From: Deferribacter thermophilus
GTDB taxonomy: Bacteria; Chrysiogenota; Deferribacteres; Deferribacterales; Deferribacteraceae
Assembly: GCF_049472675.1 (NCBI RefSeq)
Contig: NZ_JAPNXM010000002.1
Location: 62,001-126,000 of the forward strand
Length of the DNA stretch: 64,000 bases
Direction of reading: 5' to 3'
The position numbers were made by a program, and so were the translations under genes. Under the pieces are notes generated by a model. It worked only from the letters and a program-made list of their open reading frames with translations, ran no database searches and was not told the DNA's origin. This document shows, in pieces, positions 41,742-49,627 of the stretch; the stretch's first letter is position 1; each line of letters begins with the position of its first letter.

Positions 41742-42808
41742 ATAAAATCAAGGTTTTAATTGTAGATGATTCTGCATTCATGAGAAAAGCTATTGAGGGG
41801 ATGCTTAAAAAAGATCCAGAGATTGAAATTGCAGGTTTTGCAAGAAATGGTAAAGAGGCTGTAGAGTTAGTAGAAAGCTTGAGACCTGATATAATTACTT
41901 TAGATATCGAAATGCCTGTTATGAATGGCTTAGAAGCATTAGAAATAATTATGAAAAGATTTCCCACCCCAACGATAATGGTTAGCTCTTTAACCACAGA
42001 GGGAGCTGAAGCAACTTTAAAAGCCTTAGAGCTGGGTGCGGTAGATTTTATACCTAAGGATAAGTCCTTTGCAACATTGAGTATTATGAAGATAGAAAAG
42101 GATCTAATAGAAAAGATAAAACTGTTTGCAAAAAAGAAAACATTAGGTTTTCTAAAAAGCGAAAAGAGCTTTAAGACAACTTTGAGTATAAAAGAGACTA
42201 AAGAGAGCCATGTTCCAAGAAGTGTGGTGAGAAGAATACCTATTAATATGGTTTTGATAGGGACATCAACTGGTGGTCCACAATCTTTACAAAGGGTTAT
42301 ACCAAAATTACCTGCTGATTTGAATAAGCCAGTTTTGGTTGTACAGCACATGCCACCAAATTTTACAAAATCACTTGCTGATAGGCTAAATGGTTTAAGT
42401 AAATTGACAGTAATTGAGGCACAAGGGAAAGAAAAGATTGAGCCAAATGTGGTATATATTGCTAAGGGTGGATTTCATCTAAAGGTTAGAAAAATTGGGT
42501 CGAATTATTATACAGAAGTTTCGGTAGAGCCTAAAAATGTGTTGCATGTGCCAAGCGTTGATGTAATGGTGGAGTCGGCGGTTGAATATATTGGAGGCAA
42601 TGGTTTGGGTGTGATAATGACAGGGATGGGCTCTGATGGAAAAATTGGATTACAAAAACTTAAAGAAAAAGGGGGAGTTGTAATTGCTCAGGATAAAGAT
42701 AGTTGTGTAGTTTATGGTATGCCAAGAGCTGTTGTAGAAGCTAATCTTGCAGATGAGGTTGTACCATTAGATAAAATTGCCGAAAGAATTTCTGCATATT
42801 GTAAATAG
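41738..42808 (+). CDS. cheB: Chemotaxis protein-glutamate methylesterase CheB
   Basis: Demethylates and deamidates chemoreceptors during adaptation. It has 356 residues. The receiver domain shows VDDSAFMRKAIEGML, phosphoacceptor Asp in ITLDIEMPVMNG and Lys in FIPKD. The C-terminal esterase has the catalytic Ser in GTSTGGPQSL, His in VVQHMPPNFTKSLADRL and Asp in MTGMGSDG. It overlaps fliA by 4 bp. CheR, its opposing enzyme, is encoded about 11 kb downstream in the same run. Confidence 0.96.
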   Translation: MNKIKVLIVDDSAFMRKAIEGMLKKDPEIEIAGFARNGKEAVELVESLRPDIITLDIEMPVMNGLEALEIIMKRFPTPTIMVSSLTTEGAEATLKALELGAVDFIPKDKSFATLSIMKIEKDLIEKIKLFAKKKTLGFLKSEKSFKTTLSIKETKESHVPRSVVRRIPINMVLIGTSTGGPQSLQRVIPKLPADLNKPVLVVQHMPPNFTKSLADRLNGLSKLTVIEAQGKEKIEPNVVYIAKGGFHLKVRKIGSNYYTEVSVEPKNVLHVPSVDVMVESAVEYIGGNGLGVIMTGMGSDGKIGLQKLKEKGGVVIAQDKDSCVVYGMPRAVVEANLADEVVPLDKIAERISAYCK

Positions 42809-42820
42809 AGGATAAAGTTT

Positions 42821-43822
42821 ATGGCTGATATTTTAAGTCAAGAAGAAATTGATGCTCTGTTATCAACTGTTGCTGAAGAAGGGCTTGATGAGAAAAAAAT
42901 TGATACCTTAGAGTTTGTCCCTAAGAAAGTATCTGTCTATGATTTTAGAAGACCTGATAGGGTTTCAAAGGAGCAGCTTAGATCTTTAAGAAATTTACAC
43001 GATAAATTTGCAAGGAACTTTAGTTCTGCACTTTCAAATATGCTTAGAGCTATTACCGATATAAATTTAGTTAGTGTGGATCAGATGACTTATGGTGAGT
43101 TTTTAATGTCGTTACCGGATCCCACAAGTTTTAATGTTGTAAGTATGATACCTTTAGAGGGGAACATTGTACTTGAAATAAACCCTTCTATTGTTTTCCC
43201 TATAGTTGATAAGATGTTGGGTGGTTTTGGACAACCTTTATACAAAATCAGAGAATTAACTGCATTGGAGCAAAGGTTATTAGATGGTGTTATTAATACA
43301 CTTTTAAGAGAGCTTGAAGAAGTATGGCGACAGGTTATCCCAAATGTAAAATTTAAGAAAGAGGTTAGTGAAAATAGCCCTCAAGTAGTTCAGATTGTTG
43401 CTCAAAATGAAGTTGTAGTTTTGGTTGTATTTGAAGTAAAATTTGGTGAGGCAAGCGGTTTAATAAACCTTTGTTTTCCAGCAATTACATTAGAACCAAT
43501 TTTGGGGAAAATAAGCTCTCAGGATTGGATCGTTGGAGGTAAAAAAGGGAAATTTGGAAATTTTGAAGAGCAAATCTTTTTATTATTAGAAGATATATTG
43601 ATAGATTTAAAGGTTATTTTAGGTGAAAATATTTTGACAGTGGATGAAATTTTGTCTCTAAAAGAGGGGGATACTGTAATTTTAAATAAGAAATCAACAC
43701 AGCTTGCAAACATTTATTTGAATAATTTGAAAAAATTTGAAGTAGAACTTGGGGTATCAGGAGTAAAAAAAGCTGTACAATTAAAAAGAGTAATAAAAGA
43801 ACATGTTGAGGTAGGAAAGTGA
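42821..43822 (+). CDS. fliM: Flagellar motor switch protein FliM
   Basis: C-ring component that binds phosphorylated CheY. It has 333 residues. The N-terminal CheY-binding peptide is ILSQEEIDALLS. The middle CheC-like domain has YDFRRPDRVSKEQLRSL and MTYGEFLMSLPDPTSF, and the C-terminal SpoA domain closes the protein (VGKKSTQLANIYLNNL-like region). It overlaps the next switch gene by 4 bp. Confidence 0.96.
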   Translation: MADILSQEEIDALLSTVAEEGLDEKKIDTLEFVPKKVSVYDFRRPDRVSKEQLRSLRNLHDKFARNFSSALSNMLRAITDINLVSVDQMTYGEFLMSLPDPTSFNVVSMIPLEGNIVLEINPSIVFPIVDKMLGGFGQPLYKIRELTALEQRLLDGVINTLLRELEEVWRQVIPNVKFKKEVSENSPQVVQIVAQNEVVVLVVFEVKFGEASGLINLCFPAITLEPILGKISSQDWIVGGKKGKFGNFEEQIFLLLEDILIDLKVILGENILTVDEILSLKEGDTVILNKKSTQLANIYLNNLKKFEVELGVSGVKKAVQLKRVIKEHVEVGK

Positions 43823-44691
43823 AAAATTTGTATAATTTAGAGGATATGAAAGAGTATAAAGATTTTATTGATTTAGTAAAAGAACAATTTTCTCAATCAT
43901 TGCAAACAGTTATAAATAAAGATTTAAGCTTAGATATTTCTGAATTTTTTACAGCAAGTTTAGAAGATATTTATGGGGAAATTGAGAATCCAGTTTGCAT
44001 AAAAGGTGTTGAGACAGAAAATAATTACAATTTTGGCGTTTTGTTTTCATTAAAAGATGTTTCAGTATTGGTAGATTATATGATGATGGGGGAAGGGGAA
44101 GCTAAAGATACTTTAGATGATGAAACCAAAGATGGAATAAAAGAATTGATAACACAGCTTATTTCATCTCTGAATGTACCTTTAAAAGAAAAGTATAACA
44201 AAAAGTTTAATTTTACAGTTGTTGATGTGTTTACAGATTTAGTGGAAGATGAGACTGAATATGCATCGTTAAAATTTAGTATTAATACTGAGAAAATCGA
44301 TTCATCATTTATATTTTTCATAGATTCAGCTTTTAACAGTGTGATTGAATCTGGTGATAATTTAGAAGAGAGTGAACCTGATTTTAGCAATTTTAATGAA
44401 GGTTTTGTAGATAAAGAATCAGCTGGTAGTAATAATATTGATTTACTCTTAGATGTGGAAATCCCTGTTTCTGTAAAAATTGGTTCGACAAAGCTGTATC
44501 TAAAAGATATTTTAGAGTTAGGTCCAGGTAAGATTATAGAGCTTGAGGAGTATGCAGAGGAGCCTGTAGAGCTTTTAGTAAATAACAAAGTGATAGCAAG
44601 AGGTGAAGTGGTTGTTGTTGATGGCTATTTTGGTTTAAGGATCAAGGAGATTGTAAGCAAGGCTGAAAGGATAAAGAAATTAAAAGATTGA
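43819..44691 (+). CDS. fliN: Flagellar motor switch protein FliN/FliY
   Basis: A 290-residue switch protein. The C-terminal SpoA domain (about 205-285) has LLDVEIPVSVKIGSTKLYLKDILELG in parts, then GKIIELEEYAEEPVELLVNNKVIARGEV in parts. The first about 180 residues resemble a CheC-like domain, as in FliY of Bacillus and Leptospira, rather than the short FliN of enterics. No clear CheC phosphatase motif (ExxN pair) is visible, so CheY-P phosphatase activity is uncertain. CheZ is encoded just downstream. The start overlaps fliM. Confidence 0.88.
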   Translation: MKNLYNLEDMKEYKDFIDLVKEQFSQSLQTVINKDLSLDISEFFTASLEDIYGEIENPVCIKGVETENNYNFGVLFSLKDVSVLVDYMMMGEGEAKDTLDDETKDGIKELITQLISSLNVPLKEKYNKKFNFTVVDVFTDLVEDETEYASLKFSINTEKIDSSFIFFIDSAFNSVIESGDNLEESEPDFSNFNEGFVDKESAGSNNIDLLLDVEIPVSVKIGSTKLYLKDILELGPGKIIELEEYAEEPVELLVNNKVIARGEVVVVDGYFGLRIKEIVSKAERIKKLKD

Positions 44692-44742
44692 TAATTTTTT
44701 TTTAATACTGTATCTTAAATAAAAACAAATGCGGAGGTCTTA

Positions 44743-45120
44743 ATGGCTTATGATGATATCATTATAACAGTTGATGATTCATCTACAATGAGAAGAATTA
44801 TCAAAAACACTTTAATGAAAATAGGTTTTAATAATATACTTGAGGCATCAAATGGTGTTGAAGCTTTGGATGTAATAGCCAAAAATAAAGTTGATTTGAT
44901 AATTACTGACTGGAATATGCCAGAGATGGACGGTTTGACCTTTGTAAAAAGTATTAGATCAAACCCTGAATTTAATGAGATCCCAATATTAATGGTTACT
45001 ACAGAAGCAGCAAAAGAAGATATTTTGATGGCGTTAAAAAGTGGAGTAAATAATTATATCGTTAAGCCGTTCACCCCAGATACATTAAAAGAGAAGGTGT
45101 TTAAGTTATTAGGTTATTAA
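44743..45120 (+). CDS. cheY: Chemotaxis response regulator CheY
   Basis: A single-domain receiver of 125 residues that carries the signal from CheA to FliM. It has the acidic pair in VDDSSTMRRII, phosphoacceptor Asp in LIITDWNMPEMDG, Thr in MVTTEA and Lys in IVKPFTPDTL, all in CheY positions. A 51-nt gap with GCGGAGG precedes it. cheZ follows directly. Confidence 0.95.
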   Translation: MAYDDIIITVDDSSTMRRIIKNTLMKIGFNNILEASNGVEALDVIAKNKVDLIITDWNMPEMDGLTFVKSIRSNPEFNEIPILMVTTEAAKEDILMALKSGVNNYIVKPFTPDTLKEKVFKLLGY

Positions 45121-45121
45121 G

Positions 45122-45757
45122 ATGAGTGATTATTTAAAGGATATTAATGAGCTAATTGAAATAGCTAAAAAGATAAATAGTGGAGAGTATGACTTAATCA
45201 ATATAACTATTAGGCCTGAGAGCGAGCTTTTTCATATTGCAGAGTATTTTAATGATGCTTTAAAAAAACTAAAAATGGTAAATGATACTTTTTCTGACAC
45301 CTATGAGGAGTTGCCTGTTTTTGAAAAGGTATTAAGAGATATAATTGATGATATGAAAAGTGCTTCGGAGTCGATATTAAATGAAATTGATAAAATAAAT
45401 TTTAATATAGATTCTATCAAAGAGCTTTTGGAAAGCATCAAAAATGCAATTAAAGATAAAAATTTTGAACAAGCCAAGATCTATATAAATAATCTTAAAG
45501 ATCATATTAGAGAAGGTGAAGATATTTGTTTTGATATTATTGCAGCTTTGGAGTTTCAGGATATAACTAAACAAAAAGTTGATAAATTACTAATGATTGT
45601 TAAAGAGATTGAAGATAAAGTTGCTGATTTAATAATCAAGCTTGGCTTAAAAGCTAATAAAATAGATCCAGAGAAGATACAAGAGGTTTCTAACAAAAGT
45701 GAAGTTTTAGAAGATCAGGAGTTAGTTGACAAACTTTTAGAAGAGTTTGGATTATAG
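45122..45757 (+). CDS. cheZ: CheY-phosphate phosphatase CheZ
   Basis: Removes phosphate from CheY-P. It has 211 residues, mainly helical. The catalytic glutamine segment is AALEFQDITKQKVDKL, matching the family AQDFQDLTGQ. The C-terminal QELVDKLLEEFGL matches the CheY-binding tail (VDDLLDSLGF in E. coli). It lies 1 nt after cheY and before cheA. CheZ outside Proteobacteria is less common, and here it coexists with a FliY-like protein. Confidence 0.88.
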   Translation: MSDYLKDINELIEIAKKINSGEYDLINITIRPESELFHIAEYFNDALKKLKMVNDTFSDTYEELPVFEKVLRDIIDDMKSASESILNEIDKINFNIDSIKELLESIKNAIKDKNFEQAKIYINNLKDHIREGEDICFDIIAALEFQDITKQKVDKLLMIVKEIEDKVADLIIKLGLKANKIDPEKIQEVSNKSEVLEDQELVDKLLEEFGL

Positions 45758-45766
45758 GAGTTTTTT

Positions 45767-47860
45767 ATGAACAATGATATGAATGATTTAATCCAAGATT
45801 TTTTGGTTGAGGCTAATGAGTTAATAGAACAATTGGATCAAGACTTAGTTGAGCTTGAAAATAGGAAAGATGATCTTGATCTGTTAAACAAAATCTTTAG
45901 AGCTGCTCATACTATAAAAGGTTCTTCATCATTTCTTGGGTTTGATAAGCTGACAGAGCTCACCCATGTTGCTGAAGAGATTTTAAATAAGTTGCGTAAA
46001 GGGGAAATGGTAGTTACTGCTGATATTATGGATGTTCTTTTAGAGTTTGTGGATAATTTAAAGAAACTTATTGATGATATAAAAAATGGTACAGATTCAG
46101 TAGATATTGCTGAAATAATGAAAAAATTGAAACTGGTTAATGAAGGTAAAGTAATAACTCCTGCTGAAGAGAGGAAACAAGATTCTGCTAAACAAGAAAC
46201 TAAAAAAAATGAACCCAAACAAATTGCTAAAGTCACAAAGGCGATTGAACAAACAATTAGAGTTGATGTAAATAGATTAGATATTTTGATGAATCTTGTT
46301 GGGGAGCTCGTTTTAAGTAGGAACAGGATAGCACAAATTTCTGCAGAATTTGAAAAGAAGTTTGAAGGTGAATATTTGGTAGAGCAACTTTTAGAAACTA
46401 CTTCACACCTTGGTTTAATAACCACAGAGCTTCAATTGGCAGTAATGAAAACAAGGATGGTGCCAATAGGCAAGGTCTTTAATAAATTTCCAAGGATGGT
46501 TAGGGATTTATGTAGAGAATTAAAAAAAGATATCGAGCTAGTTATTACAGGTGAAGATACAGAGCTTGATAAATCTGTTGTTGAGGAGATTGGAGATCCA
46601 TTGATTCACATGATTAGAAATGCAGTGGATCATGGTATTGAGTCTCCTGAAGAGAGAGTAAAGAAAGGTAAACCTGAAAAAGGGTTGGTAGCTCTAAATG
46701 CTTATTATGAAGGGAATCATATTGTAGTAGAGATTAAAGATGATGGAAGAGGGATGGATCCTGAAAAGCTCAAAAAGAAGGCTATCGAAAAGGGTGTGAT
46801 AACTCCAGAAGAAGCTAAAACATTAAACAGGGATGAAGCTTTGGGACTGATTTTTAGACCTGGTTTCTCTACTGCGGAGAAGGTTTCAGATGTTTCAGGT
46901 CGTGGAGTTGGAATGGATGTTGTTAAAACAAATATTGAAAAGCTAAATGGGATAATTCAAATAGAGTCAGAGGTAGATAAGGGTACTACTTTTAAATTAA
47001 AACTGCCTTTAACTCTTGCTATTATACAAGCTTTATTGGTAGAAGTATCAGGAGAAATTTATGCTATACCAATTGTTTCGGTTATTGAAACTGTTAAAAT
47101 CGATGAGAATGAAATTCACAGCTTTGAAGGTAGAGAGGTTTTAAAATTAAGGGAATCTGTATTGTCTCTTATTAGGTTAAATGAGGTTTTTGAGTTAGAA
47201 CCTACTTTTAGCAATGAAATGTATGTTGTTGTTGTTGCATTAGCAGAGAAAAAAGTGGGGCTGATTGTTGATAGATTGATTGGGCAAGAAGAGATAGTTA
47301 TTAAATCTTTAGGTGAATATTTGGGTGGTACAGTGGGAATAGCTGGTGCAACGATAATGGGCGATGGTGCAGTTAGGTTGATTTTAGATGTGGCTGGTAT
47401 TATGGAGATAGCTTCTAAAATGCCAAGAGTAAATAGGAGAAGATCAAAAGTATCTAAAGTGCCGACAGCTTTAAACGAGAATTATCATAGATTAAATGTT
47501 ATGGTTGTTGATGATTCTGCTACTGATAGAAAAATTATGAAGAGGTTGTTAAGCAATACTGGATGGATAAATGTTGTTGAGATTACAAACGGTAAAGATG
47601 CTTTGGCTGCTATAAAAAATTTAGAAGTCGATTTTGTAATTACTGATATTTTTATGCCAGATATGGATGGGTATGAATTGGCTAGGTCACTAAGAGAATC
47701 TGGCTTTACGGGTCCCATTTTGGCCGTTTCATCAAGAGGTGAAATCAAGGATAGTAAGAAGTTTTCTTTATATGGAATAAATGATTTTATAGTAAAGCCG
47801 GTTAGCCTCGATGAATTGTTAGGGAAAATAAATGAACTTAAAGCAATTAATAATACATAG
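45767..47860 (+). CDS. cheA: Chemotaxis histidine kinase CheA with fused C-terminal receiver
   Basis: A 697-residue kinase. Domains: HPt (1-105) with phosphoacceptor His48 in FRAAHTIKGSS; a short linker (about 120-155) in place of the CheY-binding P2 domain; dimerisation (RVDVNRLDILMNLVGELVLSRNR in part); HATPase with IRNAVDHGIE, DDGRGMD and GRGVGMDVV; a CheW-like domain (about 435-560); and a receiver domain (about 575-695) with MVVDDSATDRK, phosphoacceptor in VITDIFMPDMDG and VKPVS. The fused receiver may act as a phosphate sink or feedback site. The next gene begins inside its 3' end. Confidence 0.95.
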   Translation: MNNDMNDLIQDFLVEANELIEQLDQDLVELENRKDDLDLLNKIFRAAHTIKGSSSFLGFDKLTELTHVAEEILNKLRKGEMVVTADIMDVLLEFVDNLKKLIDDIKNGTDSVDIAEIMKKLKLVNEGKVITPAEERKQDSAKQETKKNEPKQIAKVTKAIEQTIRVDVNRLDILMNLVGELVLSRNRIAQISAEFEKKFEGEYLVEQLLETTSHLGLITTELQLAVMKTRMVPIGKVFNKFPRMVRDLCRELKKDIELVITGEDTELDKSVVEEIGDPLIHMIRNAVDHGIESPEERVKKGKPEKGLVALNAYYEGNHIVVEIKDDGRGMDPEKLKKKAIEKGVITPEEAKTLNRDEALGLIFRPGFSTAEKVSDVSGRGVGMDVVKTNIEKLNGIIQIESEVDKGTTFKLKLPLTLAIIQALLVEVSGEIYAIPIVSVIETVKIDENEIHSFEGREVLKLRESVLSLIRLNEVFELEPTFSNEMYVVVVALAEKKVGLIVDRLIGQEEIVIKSLGEYLGGTVGIAGATIMGDGAVRLILDVAGIMEIASKMPRVNRRRSKVSKVPTALNENYHRLNVMVVDDSATDRKIMKRLLSNTGWINVVEITNGKDALAAIKNLEVDFVITDIFMPDMDGYELARSLRESGFTGPILAVSSRGEIKDSKKFSLYGINDFIVKPVSLDELLGKINELKAINNT

Positions 47861-48128
47861 TTTTTGCTTTGTACTTTTAGTTTTTATCTATGAGGTGAAT
47901 ACAGGTGATACTAGATTTCAAACTGCAAGTAAGTTAGATTATAAGTCTTTTTACTATTACAATGGTGGTGCTGATGTTATTAAAAGTCTTAAAGTTGTTA
48001 AGGTTTATGACGATTCAGAATTTAAAAAAGCGTTAAAGGATTTTGACATTGAAGAGAACAATTATAAAAAACTGCTTCCTATTCCTATTAGTAATTCTGT
48101 TAAGTACAAAAATATCTGGTGGCGTTGA
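47832..48128 (+). CDS. Exported protein N-terminal ORF, probably the first part of a frameshifted OmpA-like gene
   Basis: A 98-residue frame starting at ATG 47832 inside cheA. It has a signal-like N-terminus (MNLKQLIIHSFCFVLLVFIY), then a soluble part, and stops at 48126-48128. Near its end a run of five A (48107-48111 region, in TACAAAAATATC) marks a possible frame change: removing one A joins it to the OmpA-like frame that follows, for about 275 residues. Codon choice through the overlap (CCT ATT AGT AAT TCT GTT) looks more native in this frame than in the other. Alternatively it is a separate small exported protein. Confidence 0.5.
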   Translation: MNLKQLIIHSFCFVLLVFIYEVNTGDTRFQTASKLDYKSFYYYNGGADVIKSLKVVKVYDDSEFKKALKDFDIEENNYKKLLPIPISNSVKYKNIWWR

Positions 48129-48660
48129 GAAGAAAAAGTATAAGGCATTAGTTAAAAAACCAAATTCGATCATAACAACTTATTATCTTTATGATTATTC
48201 AAAAGAATCTGCAAAAGAAAATTTAGCATTAAATGGCTGGGAAGTATTAAAAATAGAAGAAGTCCCAATTGAAAGTTCTAATGAAGATTTAATACAAAAA
48301 GGGTTTTTTAGTCCAAGTTATAAGTTAAGATTATTAAAAATATTTTATTTTGAAAAAGGAGCATACAGTTTTAATTTCGATAATGAAACAATTAGCTTAT
48401 TGAAAAAGTTGAAAAAAGGTAAGAGATATTATCTATATGGTCATACTGATTCTTTGCCAGTTATACCAAATGAGAAATTTAAGAATAATTATGAATTATC
48501 AATATTAAGAGCTAATTTTGTAAAAGGGTTAGTAAAAAAATATGCTGGTATTGATGAAAATGTTTATGTAGTTGGATTTGATGCTTTTTATCCGATAGAA
48601 TCAAATAGCTTTGATGGTTCAAAAAAGAATAGACGAGTAGAGCTATATGAATCAGATTGA
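48049..48660 (+). CDS. OmpA-like domain protein in the chemotaxis operon
   Basis: A 203-residue frame if started at TTG 48049, which has AAAGGA 8 nt upstream and opens with a signal-like MKRTIIKNCFLFLLVILLS. The C-terminal half resembles an OmpA/MotB peptidoglycan-binding domain: FEKGAYSFNFDNETISLLKK in parts, YYLYGHTDSLP, YELSILRANFVKGLV, KKNRRVELY. The role could be anchoring motility or signalling parts to the wall. It overlaps the previous ORF by 80 bp in another frame. Either both are real, each with a signal peptide, or they are one gene split by a 1-nt shift. Confidence 0.6.
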   Translation: MKRTIIKNCFLFLLVILLSTKISGGVEKKKYKALVKKPNSIITTYYLYDYSKESAKENLALNGWEVLKIEEVPIESSNEDLIQKGFFSPSYKLRLLKIFYFEKGAYSFNFDNETISLLKKLKKGKRYYLYGHTDSLPVIPNEKFKNNYELSILRANFVKGLVKKYAGIDENVYVVGFDAFYPIESNSFDGSKKNRRVELYESD

Positions 48661-49627
48661 AGTTATCGATTTGGAGCAATTTTATAATATATCAATATCA
48701 GATTTTTATTCCTATGTATCTGAAATAATGACAGATTTTAATTATTTTTTTCATCTAACATTAAAAGAGATCCCCAATAAAACTCGATGTGAAATTTGGA
48801 AGCATAGAGGTGGAGAGGAAGAGGCTTTAGTGTGGGTAGAAGTAGTTCAAAATGGGGAGTATGTGGCATCAGAGGTGCCAGTAGAAATTTTAAAATTGAT
48901 GAATGAAAATAATTTGAGAACTTTGTTCTTTTTTACAAATGGTGCTTTAAAAGAAGAGGATAAGGAAATTATTGACGAAGAAGGGTATTTTATTTTTACC
49001 CCTGATGAGATTATTGAGACTCTAATAGCCATAAACAAGAAGAAAATACCAAAAGAGAAAAATATTAGAAAAAAGGTAAAAGTCCCTTCGGGATTTGTGC
49101 TTATAAGAAATTATCTGAGAAATCGTGAAATTCCAAAGGAAAAAAATGTTATTAGAATTAATTTAATAAAACAGATTGTAGATAAATATATTTCACTGTA
49201 TGAACCTATTTTAAAAATTGTTGAACAGATTGAGGATTATAATGATATTTCAGATGATATTAAAGAAATACTTAAGAAGGAACAGTTTAAGTTACTTCCC
49301 AATCTTGTTGTTATTTCTACGTATACTTTTTTAGATAAGTTCCAATATTTAAAAGTCGATTTATTTAATTTCGTGAAATTACTTATTTTGTATATTGGAG
49401 CTATTATAGAATATGAGCCGATGGAGGATGTAGAAAAATACAAAAGTGAAATTGAAAAATTTGTAGAAAAATTTAAAAACATAGAAAATGAAATAGAAGA
49501 ATATAAAAAAGAATATTTGGAAGAAAATAAAAAATTATCTAAAAACTTGCTTATAAATTCAATTGTTTTTATAGTATTGCTATTTATAATAGTTATAATT
49601 TATGTGGTGATTAATGGTAGATATTAA
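48647..49627 (+). CDS. Tail-anchored protein with a degenerate restriction-endonuclease-like domain, unknown function
   Basis: A 326-residue protein. Residues about 45-130 read like the Mrr-type nuclease fold: CEIWKHRGGEEEALVWVEVV, then TLFFFTNGALKEEDKEIIDEEG in part, then a helix that would match the family C-terminal strand and helix. The expected ExK catalytic pair reads VEVVQ, so nuclease activity is unlikely. A helical middle (160-290) leads to a C-terminal membrane helix at about 300-322. It overlaps its neighbours by 14 bp on both sides, so it is embedded in the chemotaxis operon. The fold call is by eye only. Confidence 0.5.
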   Translation: MNQIEVIDLEQFYNISISDFYSYVSEIMTDFNYFFHLTLKEIPNKTRCEIWKHRGGEEEALVWVEVVQNGEYVASEVPVEILKLMNENNLRTLFFFTNGALKEEDKEIIDEEGYFIFTPDEIIETLIAINKKKIPKEKNIRKKVKVPSGFVLIRNYLRNREIPKEKNVIRINLIKQIVDKYISLYEPILKIVEQIEDYNDISDDIKEILKKEQFKLLPNLVVISTYTFLDKFQYLKVDLFNFVKLLILYIGAIIEYEPMEDVEKYKSEIEKFVEKFKNIENEIEEYKKEYLEENKKLSKNLLINSIVFIVLLFIIVIIYVVINGRY

